Positions 1 through 7,449 of a stretch of DNA of 57,833 nt are shown piece by piece; the stretch's first letter is position 1, and each line of letters begins with the position of its first letter. The notes beneath the pieces are model-generated. The model ran no database searches. It was not told the DNA's origin and saw nothing but the letters and a program-made list of their open reading frames with translations. The translations under genes were made by a program, and so were the position numbers. Source of the stretch: Thermoleophilia bacterium (GTDB taxonomy: Bacteria > Actinomycetota > Thermoleophilia > RBG-16-64-13); assembly GCA_026415615.1 (NCBI GenBank), contig JAOAGT010000008.1, positions 1-57,833 on the forward strand, written 5' to 3'.

Positions 1-309
1 ATGCTGGATGTAAACGGCTTTGAAGTAATCGACCTAGGCATTGACGTGCCGGAGGAAAAGTTTGTAGAAGCGGTACGGGAGCACAAACCCCAAGTACTTG
101 CTCTTTCCGGCTTTCTCTCCATTGCTTTTGACTCCATGAAGTCCACCATAGAGGAAGTAGAAAAAGCTGGACTACGCGAAGGCCTTAAGGTCATCATCGG
201 TGGCGGGCAAATGGACGACACCATCAGGCGCTACACCGGCGCTGACGCCTACGGTGACGACGCTATGGATGCCGTAGCCTTTGCCAAAGAAGTGGTGGGG
301 GTGAAATAG
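1..309 (+). CDS. Corrinoid protein, C-terminal cobalamin-binding domain (partial)
   Basis: C-terminal part of a small corrinoid protein of the MtbC/MttC/MtgC type, which carries the methyl group between a substrate methyltransferase and a second methyltransferase. The 102 residues visible have the B12-domain features after the lost DxHxxG motif: VIDLGIDVPEEKFV, then the LALSGFLS segment (the usual S-x-L/T-x-S site) and the IIGGG turn. The window opens inside the gene, so the cap helices and the cobalt-ligating His lie upstream; the ATG at base 1 is probably internal. DUF1638 starts 3 bases after the stop and a pterin-binding methyltransferase follows, which supports a role in methyl transfer. 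The substrate cannot be named because the substrate-specific methyltransferase is outside the window. Confidence 0.85.
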   Translation: MLDVNGFEVIDLGIDVPEEKFVEAVREHKPQVLALSGFLSIAFDSMKSTIEEVEKAGLREGLKVIIGGGQMDDTIRRYTGADAYGDDAMDAVAFAKEVVGVK

Positions 310-312
310 GCC

Positions 313-1233
313 ATGACAGAGAAGCCCTGGGTAGGGCCTGAGTCTGACGACGGGAAGGGAGCGAAGGGCGCGCAGCCCGAGGTCTCTCTGGAAGAACTCG
401 ATTCAGCTTGCGGGTCCTTACCCAGGGTTCACAGCAGCGGTAAGCTTGACTGGGTGGTCGTCGCCTGCGAGATGATCGAAGATGAGGTTCGTCTCGCCTT
501 ACGCTCACTCCCTCCCGAGCAGAGACCGCCAGTGATCTGGGTGGAAAGTGGGCTGCACGACCGGCCGGAGCGACTTCATGCTGTGCTGTCGGACATCGTT
601 TCACGCTTGGACCAGGGGGCTGAACTGGGGGTCCCAGTGACTGTACCGAGCGTCAGGCCGGGTAGAGGTCCGGCGGAGGCTCGGCGAGAGGAACTAAGAG
701 TAGGCCCCGTAAGCAGAGTTGTGTTCGCCTTTGGGTTCTGTGGAAACGCCCTTGCTGGCATATCCGCTCAGAATCTCACCCTGGTGTTGCCCCGAGCAGA
801 CGATTGCATAACGTTGCTCCTCAACCACGGTTGTAAGCGAGAAGAGGTGCCGCGGAATCCTCGGCATTACTATCTGACCCGAGGATGGTTCTGCCACGAA
901 AGTTCTCTAATGGAAGCTTTTGATGAGTGGGTACGTCGGTATGGTGCGGAGAAGGCGGCTCGTTTGCAGAAGGCCATGTTCGCCGGCTACGAAACGGTGA
1001 GCCTAATCGACACCAAAGCCTATGACGTGGGCGAGTGGCAATCGCAGGCAGAGGAGGTGGCGAGAACTCTTGGTCTTGGTAGCGACGTGGTCGAGGGTTC
1101 GGTGCAGCTGCTAGAGAAGTTGTTTCAGGGGCGCGAAGACAGTGAAATCATTGTTGTTCCTCCCGGGGAGAAGGTCACGTTGGAGCATCTGTTCGGCGCC
1201 AGGACCCCGGAGCCGACGGCAGCTTCAAGCTAG
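313..1233 (+). CDS. DUF1638 family protein
   Basis: A 306-residue protein of the DUF1638 family, recognised by VVACEMIEDEVRLAL near residue 48, the VVFAFGFCGNAL segment and the motif around ITLLLNHGC. Family members are common in corrinoid methyltransferase clusters of anaerobes, but no reaction has been established to my knowledge. Several Cys and His residues (FGFCGNA, LNHGCKRE, WFCHES) could bind a metal or cofactor; that is inference. The first 45 residues are polar, low in complexity and unlikely to be structured. It starts 3 bases after the corrinoid protein, so it is almost certainly co-transcribed with it. The function is unknown; a part in methyl transfer or corrinoid handling is suggested only by the neighbourhood. 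Confidence 0.75.
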   Translation: MTEKPWVGPESDDGKGAKGAQPEVSLEELDSACGSLPRVHSSGKLDWVVVACEMIEDEVRLALRSLPPEQRPPVIWVESGLHDRPERLHAVLSDIVSRLDQGAELGVPVTVPSVRPGRGPAEARREELRVGPVSRVVFAFGFCGNALAGISAQNLTLVLPRADDCITLLLNHGCKREEVPRNPRHYYLTRGWFCHESSLMEAFDEWVRRYGAEKAARLQKAMFAGYETVSLIDTKAYDVGEWQSQAEEVARTLGLGSDVVEGSVQLLEKLFQGREDSEIIVVPPGEKVTLEHLFGARTPEPTAASS

Positions 1234-1234
1234 A

Positions 1235-1260
1235 TTTTTTTGGTAGGTCGGATCAAGCGA
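1235..1260 (+). repeat. Leader motif copy 1 (T7 tract plus GGTCGG..TCAAG)
   Basis: Seven T residues followed by GGTAGGTCGGATCAAGCGA, directly upstream of the Shine-Dalgarno sequence of the methyltransferase gene. A close copy lies before the mmsA-like gene at 3652-3678. Between a DUF1638 stop and a new start, it could be a weak terminator tail plus a shared leader or binding site. Confidence 0.5.
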
Positions 1261-1274
1261 AAGGGGAGCAAAAG

Positions 1275-2141
1275 GTGGCGACTTTTGAGACAGTGGTAAG
1301 GAGCGCTACCCGAGAAGTAATAATCGGGGGTGGTCGCCCGGTAGTCCTCATAGGCGAAAGGATTAACCCCACAGGTAAGAAAAGACTGGCCGAGGCTCTA
1401 AGAGCGGGCGATTTGAGTGTGGCCAAGGAAGAAGCGCTGGCACAGGTGGCTGCCGGCGCCGACATCCTGGATGTAAATGCCGGGGCTACCGGTGTCGACG
1501 AGATAGAAATGTTGCCGCGTGTGGTCGAAGCGGTTGCTGAAGTGGTAGATGTTCCTCTGTGCATTGACAGCCGCAAGACAAAGGCGCTGGCCGCGGCGCT
1601 AGCGGTCTGTCCTGGACGTCCTATTGTGAACTCTGTGACTGGCGAAGAAGCTTCACTTGAAGAGGTTCTTCCTCTCGTCAAAGAGTATGGAGTGCCGGTC
1701 ATAGGTCTCACACTTGATGAGAAGGGCATTCCGGCCGATCCATCGGCTCGTGTGGAGATTGCGCATAAGATTGTGGAGCGGGCCGAATCGTACGGGATCC
1801 CGCGGCATGACGTAATCATCGACTGCCTAACCCTTTCTCTGGGGGCCAATGTAAAAGCTGGGTTGGCGACTCTCGAAGCCACCAGACGCGTGAGGGACGA
1901 ACTGGGTGTAAACCAGACGCAGGGGTGTAGCAACATTTCCCATGGCTTACCTAACCGGCCCATCCTGAACGCGGTATATCTGGGAATGGCCATTGAAGCA
2001 GGGCTCACGTGCCCCACGGTGGATGTCGCTCAGGTAAGACTGGCGGCTCTCTCTGCCGACCTTATCTTGGGGCGCGATAACTACGCGATGCGCTTCATTT
2101 CAGCCTTCCGGGAGGCGCAAAAAGCCGCTCAAGGGCAGTGA
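1275..2141 (+). CDS. Methyltetrahydrofolate:corrinoid methyltransferase (MtgA/AcsE-like)
   Basis: A 288-residue pterin-binding TIM-barrel protein that moves a methyl group between a corrinoid protein and tetrahydrofolate. Motifs seen: VVLIGERINPTGKK near residue 25, ADILDVNAGA, VPLCIDSRKTKAL, PIVNSVTGEE, DVIIDCLTLSLG and QGCSNISHGLPNR, all typical of the AcsE/MtgA/MtrH-like pterin family. The length is close to that of MtgA and AcsE, without the other MetH modules. The GTG start has AAGGGGA about 7 bases upstream. Together with the corrinoid protein it should deliver methyl groups from a demethylated substrate to the folate pool, or run in reverse. MtgA is preferred over AcsE because the genes around it are not those of the acetyl-CoA synthase complex. 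Confidence 0.85.
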   Translation: MATFETVVRSATREVIIGGGRPVVLIGERINPTGKKRLAEALRAGDLSVAKEEALAQVAAGADILDVNAGATGVDEIEMLPRVVEAVAEVVDVPLCIDSRKTKALAAALAVCPGRPIVNSVTGEEASLEEVLPLVKEYGVPVIGLTLDEKGIPADPSARVEIAHKIVERAESYGIPRHDVIIDCLTLSLGANVKAGLATLEATRRVRDELGVNQTQGCSNISHGLPNRPILNAVYLGMAIEAGLTCPTVDVAQVRLAALSADLILGRDNYAMRFISAFREAQKAAQGQ

Positions 2142-2151
2142 GGGGCGTCAC

Positions 2152-3591
2152 ATGCAGTTGGTAGAGCAAAGCCTGTACATCGACGGGAGGTGGGTTTCTC
2201 CCGCCGAACCCGGCCAGTTCATCGCAGTTATTGATCCGTCCACCGAGGAGAAGATCGCGGAGGTAGCCTGCGCTGGCAAGGCCGACGTGGATAGGGCTCT
2301 CCAGGCTGCCCAAAGGGCTTTTGTTTCTTTCAGCCAAACAACCCGTGAGGAGCGTTTGGAGTTGCTGGAGGCTCTTCTTGCCGCCTACAGAAAGCGCAAG
2401 ACGGCGATTGCCGAGGCGATGACTGCCGAGGTTGGCATTCCAGCGAGCTTCTCGGAGCCTGTGCAGGCTACCATTGGGGAGCGTCATCTGGACACGATTA
2501 TCAAAGTGCTGCGTGAATACGAGTTTGAAGAGGAATTAGGCAGCACTCAGATCGTTCGGGAGCCCATTGGGGTGTGCGCGCTCATATCGCCCTGGAATTG
2601 GCCGATGAACCAGGTTGTGGTCAAAGTCGCCCCGGCGCTCGCGGCAGGATGCACTATGGTTCTTAAGCCTAGTCAGCTGTCGCCCCTTTCGACGCTCCTG
2701 TTTGCCGAGGCGGTGCACGAGGCGGGGGTGCCCGCCGGAGTGTTCAATCTGCTCAATGGCCCCGGGTCGACCTTGGGACAGATGCTCGCTTCCCATCCGG
2801 CCGTAGACATGGTTTCGGTGACCGGCTCCACCGAGGTGGGGGCTGCGGTAGCGCGGGCAGCCGCGGATACCATAAAGCGCGTCTCTCAAGAGCTAGGGGG
2901 CAAGTCAGCGTACATTGTTTTCGAGGACGTCGATCTGGAAAAAGTGGTAGCTGCTGGGGTCCGCAACTGTATGCGCAATTCCGGCCAAAGCTGCAATGCG
3001 CCCACGCGCATGCTTGTAGCTGAGTCTGTCTACGATCAGGCGGTGGAGATCGCGGCCCGCACTGCTTCCGAGCTAAAGGTGGGAGATCCTCGTGATCCCG
3101 AAACCTTCCTGGGCCCTGTTGCTGGTAAGAAACAGTATGAGACAGTTCTTGACTACATCCGGTCTGGGATCGCTGAAGGGGCAAGACTAGTGGCTGGTGG
3201 CTTGGACAGGCCTGAGGGTCTTGAGCGCGGATACTATGTGCGCCCGACAGTGTTCGCTGATGTGACAAACGACATGCGCGTTGCAAGGGAAGAGATTTTT
3301 GGCCCCGTTTTGTGCATCATGAAATTTCGCGATGAAGACGAAGCGGTCGCGATAGCCAACGACAGCGATTACGGCTTGTCGGGTTACGTCAGCTCCAAGG
3401 ACCTAGAAAGAGCGCGGCGGGTCGCCCGGAAGCTCCGCACCGGAATGGTTCATCTTAATGGAGCGCTTCCGGACATGTTTGCTCCCTTTGGTGGTTACAA
3501 GAAGTCCGGCAACGGGCGGGAATGGGGTCGCTTTGGACTCGAGGAGTTCCTGGAAGTCAAAGCCATTATGGGATATCGGCCCTTCAAGTGA
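2152..3591 (+). CDS. NAD(P)+-dependent aldehyde dehydrogenase
   Basis: A full-length ALDH superfamily enzyme (479 residues) that oxidises an aldehyde to its acid with NAD(P)+. It has the Rossmann segment ISPWNWPMNQ (145-154), the GSTEVG turn (about 225-230), the general base Glu247 in ELGGKS and the nucleophile Cys281 in NSGQSCNAPTR, followed by the EEIFGPVL motif. Both catalytic residues are present, so it should be an ordinary acid-forming ALDH. The ATG lies 10 bases after the methyltransferase stop, which makes an operon likely. The substrate cannot be told from sequence; aldehydes from choline, betaine or ethanolamine breakdown would suit the locus. Confidence 0.88.
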   Translation: MQLVEQSLYIDGRWVSPAEPGQFIAVIDPSTEEKIAEVACAGKADVDRALQAAQRAFVSFSQTTREERLELLEALLAAYRKRKTAIAEAMTAEVGIPASFSEPVQATIGERHLDTIIKVLREYEFEEELGSTQIVREPIGVCALISPWNWPMNQVVVKVAPALAAGCTMVLKPSQLSPLSTLLFAEAVHEAGVPAGVFNLLNGPGSTLGQMLASHPAVDMVSVTGSTEVGAAVARAAADTIKRVSQELGGKSAYIVFEDVDLEKVVAAGVRNCMRNSGQSCNAPTRMLVAESVYDQAVEIAARTASELKVGDPRDPETFLGPVAGKKQYETVLDYIRSGIAEGARLVAGGLDRPEGLERGYYVRPTVFADVTNDMRVAREEIFGPVLCIMKFRDEDEAVAIANDSDYGLSGYVSSKDLERARRVARKLRTGMVHLNGALPDMFAPFGGYKKSGNGREWGRFGLEEFLEVKAIMGYRPFK

Positions 3592-3611
3592 TGGGATGGT
3601 AAACTATTAAG

Positions 3612-3658
3612 GCTGCGGCTGCCGAACCACGCCTTGCAGGCGGGCGGCGTCTTTTTTT
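3612..3658 (+). terminator. Probable intrinsic terminator before the mmsA-like gene
   Basis: A GC-rich stretch that can fold (for example ACGCC at 3629-3633 with GGCGT at 3646-3650, and nested GCC/GGC pairs) runs straight into a C plus seven T residues (3652-3658). It follows the ALDH stop by about 20 bases. This would separate, or only weaken, transcription into the next gene. Confidence 0.55.
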
Positions 3659-3678
3659 GGGTTGGTCGGTTCAAGAGA
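3652..3678 (+). repeat. Leader motif copy 2 (T7 tract plus GGTCGG..TCAAG)
   Basis: Seven T residues then GGGTTGGTCGGTTCAAGAGA, matching the motif at 1235-1260 at nearly every position (TTTTTTTGG, GGTCGG, TCAAG, GA shared). It ends a few bases before the Shine-Dalgarno of the next gene, as in copy 1. Confidence 0.5.
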
Positions 3679-3695
3679 CGGAACGGAGAGAGTCG

Positions 3696-5186
3696 ATGGC
3701 ATTACTCGAAGAACCAATCAAAGAAGTAAAGGTCCTTAAGAATTACATTAATGGCGAGTGGGTTGAGTCCAAGGGCGAATACGTGGACGTCGTCAACCCG
3801 GCCAACATGAAGGTTATCGCCAAGGTTCCCATCTCCACTAAGGAAGAGTTCGACGCTGCTGTTGAGGCGGCAAAGAAAGCTTTTCCTGAGTGGCGGCGTA
3901 CTACCCCGCTGGCGCGTTCCCGTCTGCTCTTCCGGCTCAAGGAGCTTCTAGAAGAGAATTTTGAGAAAGCCAGCCGTATCCAGACGCAAGAGCACGGCAA
4001 GTGCATAGACGAGTCCCGTGGTGAGACGCGGCGTGGTATTGAGAATGTAGAAGTCGCCTGCGGTATTCCCACTCTAATGCAGGGCTACATTTCCGAAGAT
4101 GTCGCGCACGGCATCGATGAGTGGTGCATGCCGACTCCACTGGGAGTGTTTGGTATCATTGGCCCCTTCAATTTCCCCTTCATGATCCCGCTGTGGTCGG
4201 CTCCGTATGCGGTTGCTACCGGCAATACCATTGTCATTAAGCCGTCCAGCGAGGTTCCTTTGAGCCAGGACTTCCTGGCCCAGTTGGTTGAAGAGGCCGG
4301 CTTCCCGCCGGGAGTCTGGAACGTGGTACACGGCGGCCGGACAGTCGTCAACGCCATGCTTGAGCATCCGGACATCAAGGGCGTTACGTTTGTTGGGTCC
4401 ACACCGGTCGGCCGGGACGTCATCTACCGCAAGTGTGGCGAAACCGGCAAGCGCTGCATTGCTCAGTGCGGGGCCAAGAACTTCATGATCATCATGCCCG
4501 ACTGCGATGTCGACAACACTATCGCTGCCATGATGACCTCGTTCTTCGGTAACACTGGCCAGCGCTGCCTCGCGGCGGCTAACGCAGTCATCGTTGGTGA
4601 TGATGACCGCTTCTACGATGACTTTGTGGCCAAGGTCGTCGATAGGGCATCGAAGATCAGAGTAGGCTACGGTCTGGACGAGTCCATCCAGATGGGTCCT
4701 CTGCGCGACCCCTCCAAGAAGCAGAACGTTGTCAACTACATCGAAATCGGCCTCAAAGAGGGGGCTGAGCTCTTGCTGGATGGCCGGAACGTTAAGCCTG
4801 AGGGTGGTCTGCCCGATGATTCCTTTGTTGGGCCGACCATTTTCCAGAACGTGCGTCCTGACTCACGGCTAGGCTCTGAGGAAATCTTCGGCCCCGTGAT
4901 GAGCATCATGCGGGCGAAGACCTTGGAAGAGGCTGTCGAGATGGCAAACGCCAATCCTTATGGCAACGGCCATTCCATCTTCACCTCGAGCGGCAAGGCT
5001 GCACGTTACTTCCGCTACAACATCGAGAGCGGCAACGTCGGCATCAACATCGGCATTACTGCCGCGATGGCGTTCTTCCCGTTCGGCGGAATGAAGGACT
5101 CCTTCTTCGGTGTGCTTCATACTCAGGGTAAGGAAGCCATCCGCTTCTTCACCGAGAGCAAAGTCGTGATCGAGAGATGGTTCTAG
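3696..5186 (+). CDS. CoA-acylating methylmalonate-semialdehyde dehydrogenase-like (MmsA family)
   Basis: A 496-residue member of the MmsA branch of the ALDH superfamily, which converts a semialdehyde plus CoA and NAD+ into an acyl-CoA. The catalytic Cys291 lies in GNTGQRCLAAANAV. In CGAKNFMIIMPD the residue at the usual general-base position is Asn rather than Glu, as is normal for the CoA-acylating MmsA group. IIGPFNFPFMIPLWS and EEIFGPVMSI are also present. The ATG at 3696 was chosen over an upstream in-frame TTG at 3657 because GGAGAG lies just before it. Substrates known in the family are methylmalonate and malonate semialdehyde; the one used here is not known. A ferritin-like gene follows at 20 bases. 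Confidence 0.82.
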   Translation: MALLEEPIKEVKVLKNYINGEWVESKGEYVDVVNPANMKVIAKVPISTKEEFDAAVEAAKKAFPEWRRTTPLARSRLLFRLKELLEENFEKASRIQTQEHGKCIDESRGETRRGIENVEVACGIPTLMQGYISEDVAHGIDEWCMPTPLGVFGIIGPFNFPFMIPLWSAPYAVATGNTIVIKPSSEVPLSQDFLAQLVEEAGFPPGVWNVVHGGRTVVNAMLEHPDIKGVTFVGSTPVGRDVIYRKCGETGKRCIAQCGAKNFMIIMPDCDVDNTIAAMMTSFFGNTGQRCLAAANAVIVGDDDRFYDDFVAKVVDRASKIRVGYGLDESIQMGPLRDPSKKQNVVNYIEIGLKEGAELLLDGRNVKPEGGLPDDSFVGPTIFQNVRPDSRLGSEEIFGPVMSIMRAKTLEEAVEMANANPYGNGHSIFTSSGKAARYFRYNIESGNVGINIGITAAMAFFPFGGMKDSFFGVLHTQGKEAIRFFTESKVVIERWF

Positions 5187-5206
5187 TCTAAGGAGATGAC
5201 TGACGA

Positions 5207-5641
5207 ATGACACTGCAGACTGCATCAGAAGGCATCTCCTTCGCGCGGGACCTGGAAAACAAGACTGCTGCCTTTTACGAGGAGCTAGCGGCTCGGTTTC
5301 CCGAGAAAGCCGAGACCTTTCGCTCCTACGCTAAGGCAAACCAGAGGAACGTGAGCAACATCGAGCGGGCCTACTACGGAGTCATCACAGATGCTATCGA
5401 GGGCTGCTACGCCTTTAAGATAGAGCCCGAGGACTTTGTGATTGATGTTGCCACCGACGGAATTTCCGACCTGGCGGGGGCGGTTGCAAAGGCTCTTAAG
5501 AACGAGGAGACGCTCGTGCGTTTCTTCACCGAGGCAGCGGAGCAGGCCAAGGGGACTATGGCTGATGTGCCACGGACCTTTGGGCTAGTGTCCCGCAAGC
5601 ATGGAGAGCGGATAGAGGAACTCAAGGCAATGGCAGGTTAA
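5207..5641 (+). CDS. Ferritin-like helical protein with incomplete di-iron motif
   Basis: A 144-residue, mostly helical protein resembling the rubrerythrin/ferritin-like four-helix bundle. Helix 1 (about residues 8-27) holds Glu17 and Glu25/26. The segments where rubrerythrins carry ExxH read NQRNVSNIERAYY (helix 2) and SRKHGERIEEL (helix 4), so at least part of the di-iron site has been replaced. It has no C-terminal rubredoxin domain. AAGGAG lies 11 bases before the ATG, and it follows the MmsA-like gene closely, so it is the likely last gene of this operon. Without its full ligand set it may not be an oxidase or peroxidase; its role is unknown. Confidence 0.5.
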   Translation: MTLQTASEGISFARDLENKTAAFYEELAARFPEKAETFRSYAKANQRNVSNIERAYYGVITDAIEGCYAFKIEPEDFVIDVATDGISDLAGAVAKALKNEETLVRFFTEAAEQAKGTMADVPRTFGLVSRKHGERIEELKAMAG

Positions 5642-5682
5642 GTGCCAGGCCGGTTCCTCGGTTTGGGGCGAGTTAGGTATGT

Positions 5683-5712
5683 TGCCGGCCCCGGCGTTAG
5701 CCGGGGCCGGCA
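5683..5712. terminator. Perfect 13-bp hairpin terminator
   Basis: Arms TGCCGGCCCCGGC and GCCGGGGCCGGCA with a GTTA loop, about 40 bases after the ferritin-like stop. There is no T-tract. The rest of the 243-base gap up to the next gene shows no further gene; its end holds the Shine-Dalgarno AAAGGAGG (5871-5878). Confidence 0.8.
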
Positions 5713-5884
5713 CGTGTGCGCGAACATGTGCTGGCTTATGCGGAAGCGTTTTCTCTTGGACGCCATATCTCCTGACCGGGTTTGGCGCTAAGATTCTTGT
5801 GGTCTGGGCAGGGAGCTGCTGTATTGTTGAGATGAAGCATGACTGCTGGAGGGCGGCGGTAAAGAGGACTAAAGGAGGCACAGC

Positions 5885-6319
5885 GTGAGCACTGGAAAAA
5901 GGATCCTGGCTATCGTGCTTGTGGCCGTCTTGGCGGCCACACTCTTGGGCGTGACCGCTTGTGGTGAAGACGAGCAAGCCAAGGAGGAGCTGCGGGCTGC
6001 GCTTGACAAGTTTGACCAAGACGTCGCCGAGCTCACGAAGACCTTCATGTCCGGCGGGACAGTGCCTGATGTGAAGAAAGCCAAGGACACCTACGCGCCG
6101 GACTGGCAGGCCGTGATAGCAGCGGCTGAGAAGGTAAAGGGAGCCAAAGACCACGTACAGGCTGCCAAGGATGCCTGGGCGAAGGTGGATGCAGCCATCA
6201 ACGCTCTTCCGGACGACGCGGCCTTGGCCAGTGTGGGCATGAGCATTCTCCCTGTTGTGCAAGAGTTGCAAGCGGTTGCTGCCGAACTTCGCAAAGTGGT
6301 TGGTGAGGCTAAGAAGTAG
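5885..6319 (+). CDS. Small helical lipoprotein
   Basis: A 144-residue predicted lipoprotein of no recognised family. It has a Lys/Arg n-region, a hydrophobic stretch (about residues 6-22) and the lipobox LLGVTAC with Cys near residue 23. The mature part is highly charged and predicted helical (EDEQAKEELRAALDKFDQDV), possibly an antiparallel coiled coil. The GTG start is set by AAAGGAGG 7 bases upstream. It sits between two hairpins and so looks monocistronic. It would be anchored on the outer face of the membrane; its function is unknown. Confidence 0.7.
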   Translation: MSTGKRILAIVLVAVLAATLLGVTACGEDEQAKEELRAALDKFDQDVAELTKTFMSGGTVPDVKKAKDTYAPDWQAVIAAAEKVKGAKDHVQAAKDAWAKVDAAINALPDDAALASVGMSILPVVQELQAVAAELRKVVGEAKK

Positions 6320-6346
6320 CAGCACAAGCGCGATAGGGAATCATCG

Positions 6347-6374
6347 GGGAGGCGCCTGAAATACGGCGCCTCCC
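6347..6374. terminator. 10-bp hairpin after lipoprotein gene
   Basis: Arms GGGAGGCGCC and GGCGCCTCCC with an 8-base loop, 27 bases after the lipoprotein stop. It probably ends that transcript, before the strong TAGGAGG Shine-Dalgarno of the phosphate permease. Confidence 0.75.
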
Positions 6375-6417
6375 ATGAGTAATCACGCAAAGGGCGCGTC
6401 TAGGAGGAACCAAGAAC

Positions 6418-7440
6418 TTGAGCGACGGGACCGGAGTACTCATTGCGGTTGTAGCGGTCGCTCTTATCTTCGACCTTCTGAATGGTTTTCATGACGGTTG
6501 CAATGCCGTTTCCACTGTTATCTATACCGGTGCGCTTAAGCCCCGCTTCGCCATAGGGTTGTCTGCCTTTTTTAACTTTGTGGGCCCTCTGGTCATGGGA
6601 GTAGGCGTCGCTAAGACCATAGGCGGGGTCATCAGCGCCAGCGACGCCTCGGCTCACCTGGTTATAGCTGCCTTGCTTGGTGCATGCGTATGGGAAGTTC
6701 TTACTTGGTTGTGGGCTCTGCCGATGAGCTCTTCGCATGCCCTTGTCGGCGGTCTGCTAGGTGCTGGTATTGCAGCACTGGGCCTTTCCGGAATTAACTG
6801 GCACAAAGTCATTTTGGTGTTCGCGTCCCTCCTAATCTCGCCTATCCTGGGCATCGTAGTAGGCTACGGCCTCATGCGGATCAGCCGGGCTTTCTTTACC
6901 CGCATGCGCTGGAGCATGGCGCGGGCCGACCGTTTCTATAAGCACATGCAAATACTGTCCTCCAGCTGGGTTTCTTTTAGTCACGGTTCAAATGACGCCA
7001 CAAAGGTGATGGGAATCATAGTGATTTTTCTGGCAGCCCAGCATCGACTCGACGTGACTGATTACGTAGGAATACACGGCTTTCCTGTATGGGTCATACT
7101 CGCCTGCGCTGGAGCCATGGGCGTTGGTACGTTTCTGTCCGTGCGTTCCTTCCGGCTCATTCGTACTTTGGGAGAACGAATAACCAAGCTTCATCCCGTC
7201 AACGGCTTCAGTGCCGAATGCGGAGGGGCGATCGTTATCCTCCTGGCTTCCACCTTTGGGCTCCCTGTCTCGACCACCCACGTGGTTACTTCGGCGGTCA
7301 CCGGAACTGGTCTCGCGAGTCACTTGGGCAGCGTGAGTTGGAAGGTATTTAGATCTATTGCTTTAGCCTGGGTGGTGACTTTGCCCTTTTGCGCTATTAT
7401 GGCGGCAATTCTTTATTATCTTCTGAATCTGGTCTTTTAG
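6418..7440 (+). CDS. pit: PiT-family inorganic phosphate permease
   Basis: A 340-residue membrane carrier of the PiT (PF01384) family, which imports phosphate (or metal phosphate/sulfate) with a cation. Both signature motifs are present, one in each half: GFHDGCNAVST (23-33) and SFSHGSNDATKVMG (186-199), each with its key Asp and Asn. About ten hydrophobic segments are visible. The start is TTG, supported by TAGGAGG 10 bases upstream. The length is typical of the short bacterial forms. The DUF47 partner follows after 9 bases, the classic pit operon. No Pho box was evident in the short leader. Confidence 0.92.
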   Translation: MSDGTGVLIAVVAVALIFDLLNGFHDGCNAVSTVIYTGALKPRFAIGLSAFFNFVGPLVMGVGVAKTIGGVISASDASAHLVIAALLGACVWEVLTWLWALPMSSSHALVGGLLGAGIAALGLSGINWHKVILVFASLLISPILGIVVGYGLMRISRAFFTRMRWSMARADRFYKHMQILSSSWVSFSHGSNDATKVMGIIVIFLAAQHRLDVTDYVGIHGFPVWVILACAGAMGVGTFLSVRSFRLIRTLGERITKLHPVNGFSAECGGAIVILLASTFGLPVSTTHVVTSAVTGTGLASHLGSVSWKVFRSIALAWVVTLPFCAIMAAILYYLLNLVF

Positions 7441-7449
7441 GGAGTTTCC

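Noticed and set aside
1253-2017. 254-codon minus-strand open frame opposite the methyltransferase gene
   Set aside because: Ser/Thr/Arg-rich shadow of a gene with clear pterin-binding motifs; no support of its own.
2753-3286. Long open frame (177 codons) on the minus strand inside the aldehyde dehydrogenase gene
   Set aside because: Low-complexity composition rich in Arg, Pro, Gln and Ser, no ribosome site and no family; it is the antisense frame of a well-conserved gene.
3660-3680. tRNA-like T-arm (GGTTCAAG) in the leader motif
   Set aside because: No cloverleaf can be drawn around it, and the other copy reads GGATCAAG.
5869-6390. Minus-strand frames opposite the lipoprotein gene
   Set aside because: They lack start context; the plus-strand gene has a strong Shine-Dalgarno and a lipobox.
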